Shown: positions 35,701 through 45,767 of the stretch, one piece after another | Numbering within the stretch: the stretch's first letter is position 1 | Layout of the letters: each line of letters starts with the position of its first letter | Source of the DNA: Miscanthus floridulus | Taxonomy: Eukaryota; Streptophyta; Magnoliopsida; Poales; Poaceae | NCBI RefSeq assembly: GCF_019320115.1 | Contig: NC_089588.1 | Coordinates: 113,150,733 to 113,214,732, forward strand | Length of the DNA stretch: 64,000 nt | Direction of reading: 5' to 3' | Position numbers and translations under genes: made by a program | The notes under the pieces: model-generated | The model's database searches: none | What the model saw: only the letters and a program-made list of their open reading frames with translations | What the model was told of the DNA's origin: nothing

Positions 35701-35894
35701 TTTGTATGGTTTATATTTTATACTGCAGGTTGCCATATGGAGCAGTTAAAATTGTTGCTTGTTCTGAGTCAACTATTTTATCCTGTATGTTTTTATAGAT
35801 TTAGCTAATACTATTATGGAAGAATTCTGTGTCCAAATCTCGCATATTGCCAATAATACCTCTAATTTGCTTAGACTTTGGAACTGTCAAATGA
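32751..35894. other. Non-coding interior of the CACTA remnant
   Basis: AT-rich DNA with no protein match. It contains imperfect TAG/GAG trinucleotide runs (33290-33600), a short AG microsatellite (33614-33630) and an approximately 37-bp direct repeat pair near 35510-35575. The part from 34000 to 35890 has the T-rich look of introns, but no exons could be recognised. Confidence 0.4.
33290..33600. repeat. TAG/GAG-rich simple repeat
   Basis: Imperfect array of TAG, GTAG and GAGGAG units with words such as GTAGTAGTAG and AGCAGCCAG recurring. Low complexity with no coding meaning. Confidence 0.75.
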
Positions 35895-36600
35895 TTAGAC
35901 CACTAACTGGCTTTGCAGTTGGCATCTTCCATTTATCAGTTGTGTACTCTGCAAGACATTGTAATGCGCCCGACTCACCTCATTGTAATCATGGTCGATG
36001 AACACTTTTCTACCACTGGTGTCCTTCTCAGCCAGCCTACCCTTGTGACTAGAATCGGTTTTACCAATCCCTTTCTGTACTTTTAGGTACTCTTGACAGC
36101 ACTCGACGACTTCTTCAGTACTGTAACCCTCTATCATGGAGCCCTCTGGGTATGCTCGATTATGCACGTATTGACTTAGAACCGACATGAACCGCTCGTA
36201 GGACCACATTTCATGCAAGTAGCAAGGGCCCAGCGCCTGTATCTGATGAACCATGTGAATCATGAGATGTGGCATTATATCAAAAAAAGCAGGAGGTAAA
36301 CACATCTCTAGTTGGTTTTGTGTCTCCACCACAAATTCATGTAGGTCACTCAGCTCTTGCTTGCCAATCGTCTTCTGGAAGATCTTCGAAAAGAAGTAGC
36401 ACATGCGGGTGATGGCTATTTTCAAGAACTCTGGCTTTATAGCCCTGATTGCAATAGGTATAAACATTGTCAGCATCACATGACAATCGTGAGCCTTGCA
36501 GTGTGTTATTGACAAGTCCTTCATCGACACTAGCTTCTTCACATTCGCTGAAAACCCAGTCGGGACTTTGACCCCCCTCAAGAAAGTACATATTTGTTGA
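35895..36600 (-). pseudogene. CACTA transposase (TNP2) C-terminal fragment, DUF4218
   Basis: Encodes VPTGFSANVKKLVSMKDL, then CKAHDCHVMLTMFIPIAIRA, then LPPAFFDIMPHLMIHMVHQI and YPEGSMIEGYSTEEVVECC. These are hallmarks of the conserved domain that follows the catalytic core of TNP2 transposases. The catalytic part and DUF4216 are absent. It lies between the subterminal repeats (37141-37430) and the accessory ORF, all in the same orientation, so it belongs to the CACTA remnant later hit by the gypsy element. A homologous domain occurs at 46.8-47.3 kb in the second CACTA. Confidence 0.8.
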
Positions 36601-36639
36601 TTACAATAGACAATTTCAAAGACAACAATTAGCAACAAT

Positions 36640-37140
36640 TATATTTTGCCCAATATCTTTTATGCAAACCCTAGTCCAATTTCATCAAACATAAATTTAC
36701 AAAAACTAAATTAATAAAAAAAACCAAACCCTAGATCTAGATCTACATGCACATGAAACATCCATAAAACTAACTAATTATTCACTAAAATCAAGAAACA
36801 TGGACCAAATAAGGGTATGATCTTGTTCCCCTATCTAATTTGCCCTAGTACATTCAAAACTTGGGTCTAATTTGCTTCATAAGTAGCTCAAGCACCATAG
36901 AAGAGAGAGAAAAACAAAACTCTAATTACTCACTAACCAACCATTAAAACTTCAAAAAAAGTGTGGAATAACATTTTTCTTACCTTCTACAACCTCTCCA
37001 CCAAAGGATTTGAGACCAAAACCTTTCCCCCTTATTAGAGCAATTTATGGGAGGTGCCCAAGGCCTCCCCACCTTTCTTTCACAGGTTAGAGTGAGTGAC
37101 CCGAGGAGGAAGAAGGTGCTGCAGTTTGCTTTATATGTGG
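36640..37140. other. Upstream region of the CACTA remnant
   Basis: AT-rich leader-like DNA, then a short GC-richer part, between the TNP2 fragment and the subterminal repeats. No open frame of note. Confidence 0.4.
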
Positions 37141-37430
37141 GTCATTTGTAGGGGCGGCTGGTGATTCAGCCGCCCCTACAAATCGGAGGTATTTATTCAC
37201 TGGAATTTGTAGGGGCGGCCCAATCACCAGCCGCCCCTACAAATAGCAATTCCAGGGGCGTCTGGTGAGTGAGCCGCCCCTACAAATCAGACCCATTTGT
37301 AGGGGCGGCTCGTATCGTCAGCCGCCCCTGTTTTTCCATTTGTAGGGGCAGCTGGTATCTGGGCTCCCGAGTACGCCACTGCAGGGGCGGCTCCATCACC
37401 AGCCGCCCCTACAAAAAATTTATCTCGTTG
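37141..37430. repeat. Palindromic subterminal repeats of a CACTA transposon
   Basis: At least five motif pairs of GTAGGGGCGGCTGGT and its complement ACCAGCCGCCCCTAC occur in alternating orientation, several forming near-perfect hairpins (for example around 37150-37185). Such GC-rich subterminal arrays are where CACTA transposase-associated proteins bind. The outer terminus was not identified with confidence. Confidence 0.7.
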
Positions 37431-37789
37431 CTACAAACCGTTTTTCACGTCTCTGGTGAGTAATTGGTGATTGTGAAATATGATTCTTTGTTTTTCACCA
37501 TATGAATTTCTGGTTTGCTGTAGAAACATGTGCTGGTGTCCTCAAGGAAAATAAGACATTTCTTACACCTGTCTTTTGCAATTAAATATTCTGTGATTTT
37601 AGTAGAGACACATATAGGATGCAGCTGTGGTGACCGTGATTACTATGACCAGAGAATAAAAATCTCCAAATTTGTAACATTTGTGCGATAAAAGGGAGAG
37701 AGCAAAGAGCTACTGGAAATAATTGTCAATTGGCCAATTTTTCCACTTTTATGCATGGTTTGGAAAATTAGATGGTAAGACTGTAGAAG
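37431..37789. other. Spacer, no gene
   Basis: AT-rich DNA with no coding signal. Removing the LINE at 37803-39077 makes it continuous with 39091 onward. Confidence 0.4.
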
Positions 37790-37802
37790 ATACATTGCAA
37801 AC

Positions 37803-39077
37803 CTATCACCTCAGTTCTATCCTCGATGCCTACCTATCACCTCACCATATTCCCACTGGCAGTATGGCAAGAAAACAAATCAACAAGATCAAAAGATCCT
37901 TCCTTTGGAAAGGAGATGAGAACGCCAATGGAGGGCATTGTTTGGTAAATTGGCCGACAGTGTGCATGCCAAAAGAGTTGGGTGGCTTAGGGGTGCCAGA
38001 TTTGGAAAAAATTGGAAGAGGCTTGCGCCTTCGCTGATTGTGGCAGGAGTGGGTTCATGTCTCCAAACCCAACGCAGGGACGGCATTGCTGTCCAATGAC
38101 CTAGACCGTCTACTCTTCAATGCCTCCACCACAGTAGCAATTGGGGATGGCAACAAGACACGGTTCTGGCACCATAATTGGCTAGACGGCGAAGCCCCAA
38201 GATACTTAGCACCACATCTTTTTGAGCTTGTATGCCGTAAGAACAGGACGGAGCGCTAGGAACTGCAAAACGGCAATTGGATCCGATCGCTCAGGATGCG
38301 AATCACAACTTCCATTCACATACAAGAATTTGTCGCCCTCTGGATCAGGAATCCGATGTGCAGCTCACACCCGATACGCAGGACTCCATAGTTTGGAGAT
38401 GGACAGCCAATGGAAAATACTCCACACGTTCGGCATATAGGATACAATTCCGTGGCTCACACTGCAAGTTCCAGGCGGACCTCATTTGGAAGGCTAAGGC
38501 AGAAAATAAATGCCAAGGTGCATGCCTCGATACTAATGCATGACAAAATCCTTACGGAGGATAATCTGCAAAAAAGAGGGTGGCCACATCACGAGCACTA
38601 TGTTTTGTGCAATGGACCGCTGGAGACAGGGCTGCACCTTTCTTTGTTATGCCCCATCGCCAAAGCCATCTGGAGCAAGGTATTATCTTGGGAAAATTTT
38701 GATGTGCAGCTACCCCAACAAGAGCCCTAGTGTCTGGCCGATTGGTGGGAGGACGTGGCAAGCATGATACTGAAGCAAGAACGCCGAATGTTTAACGGAA
38801 GCGCTTATTTACATTGTGTGGAACATTTGGAAGGAAAGGAATAGGAGGATTTTTGAAAATGAGCACCAAACGGCAGAGCAAGTCGCCTATCTAGCCAAGG
38901 AGGACATTGTTCAAAGGCATAGGGCCATGTGTATTGCGGGGTAAAACACATGCGTGAGCGGTGGATGTTGTTTCTTGGTCCTATGAGTGTTCTTAACCAC
39001 TGTGGGTGCCATTGTACATAAACCTCCTTTTCCTTCTTAATTGAGCGGCAGATCTCCTGACTTTACATTAAAAAAAA
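37803..39077 (+). mobile_element. 5'-truncated L1-type LINE with poly-A tail
   Basis: Encodes pieces of the C-terminal part of a plant LINE ORF2: [39 protein letters not shown], then DGNKTRFWHHNWLDG, and a zf-RVT-type region (ILTEDNLQKRGWP, then CNGPLETGLHLSLLCP). Stops and frame changes show decay. It ends in a short A run. A 13-bp target duplication ATACATTGCAAAC lies at 37790-37802 and 39078-39090. The reverse transcriptase core is missing because of 5' truncation, which is usual for target-primed insertion. Confidence 0.85.
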
Positions 39078-39090
39078 ATACATTGCAAAC

Positions 39091-40980
39091 AAAACATATC
39101 TCATTGGCGAAAATGATCCACCCAACTGTTTAAAAAGTGTTTTGTGATTGTACCAAACCATTTATAGAATTTACTTGAATTATATTGTATAGTATATTAG
39201 ATATTTGGAAAGACATAACCTATAGATTTAAATCCTGGGTCAGCCACTTGTCCGAACTGAAGACCTATAGCTTTGTCTACATGAGGGTGGGCCCAGGCCT
39301 AGGGCCTCTAGGGCCATGGCCCTAGTCATGGCCCAACGAGTCCAGGACTATCTACATAATTTTGGCCCAATACAACAGTCAACAGCCCAACAAGCATTTT
39401 TCTTTTTTTTATAGAAATAACAAGCATTTTACTTGGACGCCCGTCTTTGTGTTACCCACCGGACCGCCGCCCTGGCTCGGCCTACCGCGCCCTTCCTCGT
39501 GACTCGCCAGCGCGGCAGCGCCGCCAACCAGCCACTCGCGCCCACCGTCGGACTGCCGACTGCCGGAGCCCAGAGCCTCGGCACCGCGTGTCGTCATCCA
39601 TGGGAGTATGGGACAGGGCCCAGGCCACAGAAGCTCGCTGGCATCTGCGGGGGAAGGCCATCCCTGTCCCAGCGCCTCGCGGCCGCGCTGCCCTGCGGCA
39701 GCGACAGCGAGTCCGAGCCAGCAAGGCAACAAGTTGGCAGGCGGCAGTGACTCATCCAGGTCCAGGCGGCGTCTAGCGAGGTGCGAGCAGCGAGGCAGGC
39801 AAACAACAGCAGGACGAGAAGAGCAGGAGCAGTGGAGCAAGTCCCCATCCTCCTGGTATTTTTCACTTCTGGGCTCTAAAGTTCCACTCTATATATATTC
39901 CAAAATTGAGACCTTTAGGACTACACTTTAGTTTCAGACATTCAGTGGTATGCTTTAGTCTCAGACATCCAGTACTTGTATACATTCAACGATTCAATTG
40001 GATTGGAAACTCAGGGATTGGAAACTCAAATTAGTGTCTAAGTTTACAGATTGCTCAAATGATACAAAATAGAAAAGGATGCTGCCACGCACGCGCACAG
40101 CGGAGAAAACTTCACCCGCACGGTCTGCCTTCTTCCTCCTCAGTCCTCCCCACCCCCGCCTCCTCCCCCGCCTCTTCCCCGCCTCTGGCGTTGCCTCCCC
40201 CGCTGCCTCCTCACCCTGCTCGGCTCTGGATCCGGCAACGCCGCCCTTGCCCTCGCCCTCGACCTCGTCGTCGCCCCCATGTCCACCACCTCCCACCGCC
40301 CGCCGCCCACCGCCCACCACCCACGGTCGACCTCCTCCTCCCCTCCCCCGTCCCGCATGCGGCCATGGTGACCTACGGCGAACTCCGGCCATGGTGCCCT
40401 CGCCCCGACCTGGCCTGGCCGCCTCCACCGTCGCCAAGGCCCCTAAACCGCCCTACCGCCGTCCCCACCGCCTGGCTAGGCCTTCCTCCCCCGAATCCCT
40501 TCTCTTCTAAGTCCTGCCGGAGTTAGGGTTAGGGGCAGCGGTGGTGCAGGTCACCGGAGTTGGAGAAGAAGGTAGGGTTGGGGCGGCGGTGTTGTAGTAG
40601 TCAGAGTGGGGTAGCATCTTCTCGTCTTCGGTTGTGTTACGGCCATCAGATGTGCCGTCAGATGCACGGGCACGGCCTGTGGTCTCCGGTGAAGTGGTCA
40701 TGGCCGTCAGATGCGCGCATCGGACGACAAGCGAGAGTGTGCGCGCCGAGCGACGAGTTCCTATGGGCTCATAAGTTAGCGTATCCGAATAGAAAATACA
40801 AAATGAAGAATGATGATGAGGACATGGAAGATGCGTGGGCGCGGACACACCAAGTTATTAGACATGTTAGTTCAAGCAAGATTTTCAATTTGGAAACTTT
40901 TACGTGTTGTTCTTCTCTATATGTGACCTATATGCGTCACTGAAATGTGGCCCTAGACTTCGTCAAATCCTGGGTCCGCC
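39091..40980. other. Mixed spacer with GC-rich blocks, no supported gene
   Basis: Two GC-rich stretches (39440-39840 and 40080-40540) have open frames on both strands, but the products are low-complexity (Pro/Ala/Gly/Arg-rich) with no domain. The phrase AAATCCTGGGTCNGCCA occurs at about 39231 and 40963. It resembles the ends of grass hAT-like elements, but no inverted partner was found. Confidence 0.35.
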
Positions 40981-41019
40981 ATATTTACTCATGTAGGTTT
41001 ACTATTAAACCGGCGTGTG

Positions 41020-43430
41020 TAACTTTGGACACACATATATATTTACTCATGACCTTATATTATGTTTTGCTTAGTATATGTGCACTTGATTTAAATGGCC
41101 ATGCTCAAAGCATATGCGCCCATTTATACAAGTGAGAGCACATGTATATCAGTTTAGATTTTGTCTTTTTGCCAAACAACAATAAGCTATAGATGACATG
41201 GCACCTAGTCGATTTCAACATTTAGTTATCAATTTCATTGGATTATATGGTCTGTGTAGGAAAGACAATTTCCACTACATACAAGGAAAAAATGTCTTTT
41301 TCTATTGGAATATTTTTATACACGAGGAATGACATGCATGATCACTTCACCTTTACACATGTTACAGCCTTAGCCACATCATAAATGTTCCACTTTATAA
41401 ACAAGACGAGTATGTAAAGTTATGACTTGCTCACGTGTATCAAAGCCTTTATCAACGGACTTCGTTGTAGTGTTGTACTCATGGTTAAAGCTTGCACAGT
41501 GGTTAGGTGAGAATTTATTCAGCAATGAATGAACAAATGCTACAAGATCGACACTAATTGAAATCCCAGTTTGTATAGATGCATGCACACACATAGAATG
41601 TACAAAATTAGAATGCTTATAGCTAAACATGGCAATTGCCACATAGTCCCTGTGTTCTTGATTACAATTTACTTTAGTATTGTCTAAACCCCATATTGTA
41701 TCACTTTGACAGAGTTTTAAATCAACTTTGACGACAAAAAAGCACTGTCAAGACATCTATCATAAATAATTCACCAAAACAAACTTTATGTTCAAAATAT
41801 TTGATAGATTTTCTAGGAAGTTTGTCAAAATTAGGGAAAATTAACTTTAGGGAAAAGCTAGAGCGTGTAATAAACCAGAGTGGAGGGAGTATATGTTGAA
41901 CACTAGCTCTTTATTCAAATAGGTGTACATCTAGCTTTTACAAATGTCAAAGTTAACTTGTTTCCATATATAATGGAGAAGGACAAATTTTATGCAACTT
42001 TTGTTCCTTGCACCTAGCTACAATATGAGTCTAACCTTTAATATATAGAGGAAGAGGACCATGGCCAACCTCCTAGCTATCTGAAACATAAGTTAGGGCT
42101 CATAGGCATAGATCCATTCATGAAAAAAGACAACATGATGACTAATGTAAACCTTACTCAGCAATGTTGCAAAAACTCTAGAAAAAAAGAGACTAAGATG
42201 GGGCTCAGCATTGATTTTTCTATCGAAAAACTACAACATGCAAACTTGAAGTTCCATGACAAGACACTCCTTCGTATTCTTTTTTGCTAGAACAATGTGC
42301 CATTGGTACACATATTTAATTCCTTAGAGTCTACGTAAAGAGATTTTGGCTTTGCATACACATGAGTTGAATCTTGTCCCAAAGAATCGAAGATCAAGAA
42401 CATTGGGCTAGTAAGCTTAATCACTTGCACTGGGCACCCATTTTGGGCAAGGGAAATCCAATATGGATAAAAATATTTAACAAGAATAACTTCAATTAAC
42501 ACCTAATCGAAATGAGGGGAAAACTCTTGATGATGGCTTCCTTTACTGTTCCTTTTTTATTTACCGTGGAATTGCATGAGTCTGTATAATTTGTGTCATG
42601 GGTGCTCATATAGATGTGATAAGATATTCCTTCTGTTTCTATATGACATGTGAGTGCAGGCTACATTGGTTCTAGTGTTTTGAGCTACGCCTAGTAAACC
42701 GTCATGTTAGTAATGAACTTCTTAATTTTTTACATTTAACATTTCACAGCATGCCCTTTGTCACATGCTAAACATAGAAGGAAATTGCAATCCATTCGAC
42801 TAAGCTAGGAGTCCGAATGGCACTGTAGGTGGGTTCTCTCTAGAAACTGTAGGATGGCAGTGGCCGGTTGGTACTTCAATCTTGGGGCTTTACTTTTGGA
42901 TTTAGATAGCCCAAATCAAAATATTATTTTAGTGGGTGTGGTGTGCTTCAGCAAGGATCCCATCTTTGGTAATGCTACCTAGCTAAAAAGTGAGCCAGCA
43001 TGTTGAGCAGCAAATTCCACACAAGTTTGGTGTCCCTCCGCAAAATTTTCATTAACTTATTCATGGGATAATAATTTAAACTTTTTATTCGTTATAATTT
43101 TTTTTTGGCCAAAAAGTTTCATGCTTTGTTGTTACCAACATCGAAATTGTTACTGATAATAGCGTCCAGCTGATTTAATAACCTTGGTGTTGTTAAGTTC
43201 ATGGGCTGCAAAGATTCCTTATATGTCTACAGTATTTTGGTGGCATGTCCAATTTAGGTTCTAGTTAAAAACATATGCATTGAATATTGACTAAAAACAA
43301 TAATTAAGTGGAAAGACTTTGCGTTAACAACTTTGGAGGCACATATAGGTTTGCTCATGAAGTTATATTATGTTTTCCTTGGTATACGTGCACCTGATTT
43401 GAACGGCCACAGTTAAAGCATATGTGCCCA
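41020..43430 (-). repeat. Alpha-prolamin tandem unit A: promoter and flank without a gene
   Basis: From 41122 to about 43370 it is colinear with the 5' flank of the prolamin gene at 59732-61955. Below 41122 it joins directly to sequence (41020-41120) that matches the gene's 3' flank at about 43325-43430. The coding region, leader and proximal 3' flank that should lie between are missing. The inferred event is a deletion in a tandem array of prolamin genes. Confidence 0.75.
41122..41357 (-). promoter_or_regulatory. Orphan prolamin promoter (TATA and prolamin box)
   Basis: The prolamin box TGTAAAG is at 41351-41357 within CATGTGTAAAGGTGAAG, the signature of the zein '-300' element bound by DOF-type PBF. 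A site variant TCCTCGTGTA is at 41329-41338, where 22-kDa zein promoters have the Opaque2 box. TATAAAT is at 41122-41128. No prolamin coding sequence follows. Confidence 0.7.
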
Positions 43431-43754
43431 TCACTTTCTCAAAATAATATATCACAGATGTAAGTACTCAGCTGCAAGCACATACAGTCGCACCTATCTT
43501 ATAAACACACACCCGAACCGAGAACATTCAAGAGGTCGGGCTGGCACGTCTTTGGATTAATGAAGTAATGTGGTATTGTCTACATATTAACCAAACATGT
43601 GTCTTTAATTATGATTTGATGGTTTCAGTTGTATATACAAAGAACACAATTAAGAAATAGAGTCAGATAAATCTCAATCAATATATTGATTATTTCTAGG
43701 AAGTTGCACACACCGGTATGAGAGCACACTTATCAAGTACAACTCATATGTAAT
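43431..43754. other. 3' flank of the prolamin gene
   Basis: Non-coding, AT-rich sequence directly after the prolamin stop on the minus strand. No coding frame. It would hold the polyadenylation region, but no signal could be chosen with confidence. Confidence 0.5.
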
Positions 43755-44545
43755 CTAGAAGATGGCACCTCCAACAATGGGTTGCTGCCATGACAAGGCG
43801 TGTTCATCAAAGATATATGTTTGAATGGCGACAATTGTTGCCGCTGCAGGAAGTCGGCAGCCAATGGGTTAGCAACTGCTAGTGGGTTAACTGGAAGCAG
43901 CTGTTGTTGTTGCAGGTATGCGGCGATGTTCGCCACAGCCAGCTGGTTGAATGGAAGCAGTTGTTGCTGTGGCAAGTAGGCAACAGGGTTTGCGACGGCT
44001 AGTTGACTAAGCACGGGTAGGATTTGTTGCAGCTGCTATTGTTGCAGGTATGCAGCGACGTTGGCCGCAGCCAGTGGGTTGGATGCATGCAGCTGTTGTT
44101 GTTGCAGGTAGGCGGTAGGGTTCGCCATAGCTAGTTGACTGACCACTGATAGGACCTGTTGCAGGTGTTGTTGCTGCTGGTATATAGCAGCGTTTGCCAG
44201 AGCCAGTGGGTTGGATGCAAGCAGCTGCTGTTCCGAGTAGGCGGCAAGGTTCGCCACGGTGAGTTGACTGAGTGCTGGCTGCGCTGCGATGGTCTGTACG
44301 GTTAGATGGGCCAAGGATTGCTGTTGCAATTGGGCAATTGGTTGTTGTAAGATGCTCGTCGCAAGGGCTTGCTGTATGCTATAGGCCTGCACAGCTGGGT
44401 GTTCGAAGCCCATAGGAGTAAGTGATTGGAGGAGATGTAGAATAATACCATTAGGAGCAAGTGAGCACTGCGGAATAATGACCGCAGTTGTAGCACTCAC
44501 TGAAAGAGCAAGGAGCGCAAGGTGGGCAAATATCTTGGGAGCCAT
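43755..44545 (-). pseudogene. 22-kDa-class alpha-prolamin (alpha-zein/alpha-kafirin type), premature stop and frameshift
   Basis: Alpha-prolamins are endosperm storage proteins kept in ER protein bodies. The frame starts MAPKIFAHLALLALSVSATTA, a signal peptide of about 21 residues, then the family N-terminus IIPQCSLAPNG. Tandem blocks of about 20 residues follow, rich in Gln/Ala/Leu (LQQQQLHASNPLAAANVAAY and similar). Length to the ancestral stop at 43755 is 791 bases, right for the 22-kDa class (about 263 residues) once a one-base deletion is allowed for. Lesions: TAG at codon 170 (44036-44038), and a one-base deletion near 43800 that throws the conserved C-terminus [10 protein letters not shown] out of frame. 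A CACTA element sits 32 bases before the ATG. The product, if any, would be a truncated 169-residue protein. Confidence 0.9.
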
Positions 44546-44599
44546 TGTTGCGAGGACGTTGCTAGTTGTTTTCACTCACTACTACAGAAAGTCAATTCA

Positions 44600-45110
44600 T
44601 CGCCGGGACCTTCACCAATGGTTTTGAGATAACCGGCGGTGATACGTATCGCCGCCGGCTCATGACCTATGGGGCCCCTCCTGGCCGAATAACCGGCGGT
44701 GATGAACGCTTTCGCCACCGGCTCGGCGTATGATCCGGCGGTGAACAAGATGCTAGGCTTCACCGCCGTATCGTACGCCGAACCGGTTGTGCAATGCTTA
44801 CCACCGCCGGTCGTTGATCCAATGCACGACGCATGAAGGAGGCAGTCATAGATAACAAGTTTTCACCGCTAGTGCCAAGATTGATGGGCCCAACAGAGTA
44901 AGATCCGACGGTGACGCTTATGTAGCACCATCGGTTCCTCGTATGGTCTGGCAGTGGAAATTCACAATAATTGAAGACGTCTTCCCGCCCTTTCCTGCCA
45001 GTGGTGATAAAGTTTTACCACCGTTTTCTTCGGACATTGGATACCATAATCTACGATCCGGCTGAAAAAACTTAGAATCAGCCACCGGCTGTCCAATTAA
45101 CCTGGCGGTG
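44600..45110. repeat. Left subterminal repeats of the CACTA element
   Basis: Repeated ACCGGCGGTGA and its complement TCACCGCCGG in both orientations, with more diverged copies toward 45100. They mirror the array at the right end. Confidence 0.75.
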
Positions 45111-45767
45111 ATAAAGGGCTACAAGAGCAATGGAAACCCCATTTCCCTCTTCTTCACTCGGTTAACTTTTCTTCAGCCGTGGCTCCCCATACCATTTTTG
45201 GCGACCGCCAAGCTAGTGAAGGCTGTTGATTTTCGAAGGATGTTCTATATTGGGTGGTATGTAATTAATGACCCTTTTCGTGTAGCTACCTTAGTTTGAT
45301 CATGTGGTTAAATTGTGACAAAAAATCATCCTTTTTTGTTTTAGAGTGCTTGATTTGGAGGCAGCTTCTCTGATTCTTGATTGTTGCGTGTGCACCAAAT
45401 TACCCTACAGTCACTATGTATACTATATTTTTTATTGTATTAAATTGAATGACACATTAGTTAGTTCCACCTTTGTCGATCAGTCAAGTTGCATTGTGTT
45501 AATCTCAGATGGATCATGTGGATGGATGTACTTGTTGCCCCATTCATGGAAGGCATTGACCCTTTTGTGAATGCAGCCCCTGTGGTTAAATTGTGACAAA
45601 AAAACATCCTTCTTCCTAAGGGGGTGCTTATTGATTTCTTCTTATTGTTGATTGTTGCGTGCACACCAGATTACCCTATGGTATGGTCAGTTTGTATCCC
45701 CCAGTTTGCTTGTATTAAATTGAATGACTATAGTTGACCTATGTCACTAAAGTTGTGTTATTTAGAG

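Noticed and set aside
37141..37430. Evenly spaced palindromic repeats resembling a CRISPR array
   Set aside because: The genome is a plant nuclear genome, and the units alternate in orientation as CACTA subterminal repeats do.
39409..40526. GC-rich open frames on both strands (up to 155 codons)
   Set aside because: Pro/Ala/Arg/Gly-rich with no domain, splice pattern or start context; could be a decayed transposon or promoter-like DNA.
41379..41642. 87-codon minus-strand frame conserved also at 59988-60251
   Set aside because: It lies in the duplicated prolamin 5' flank, so conservation reflects the recent duplication; no domain, and it sits in the promoter region.
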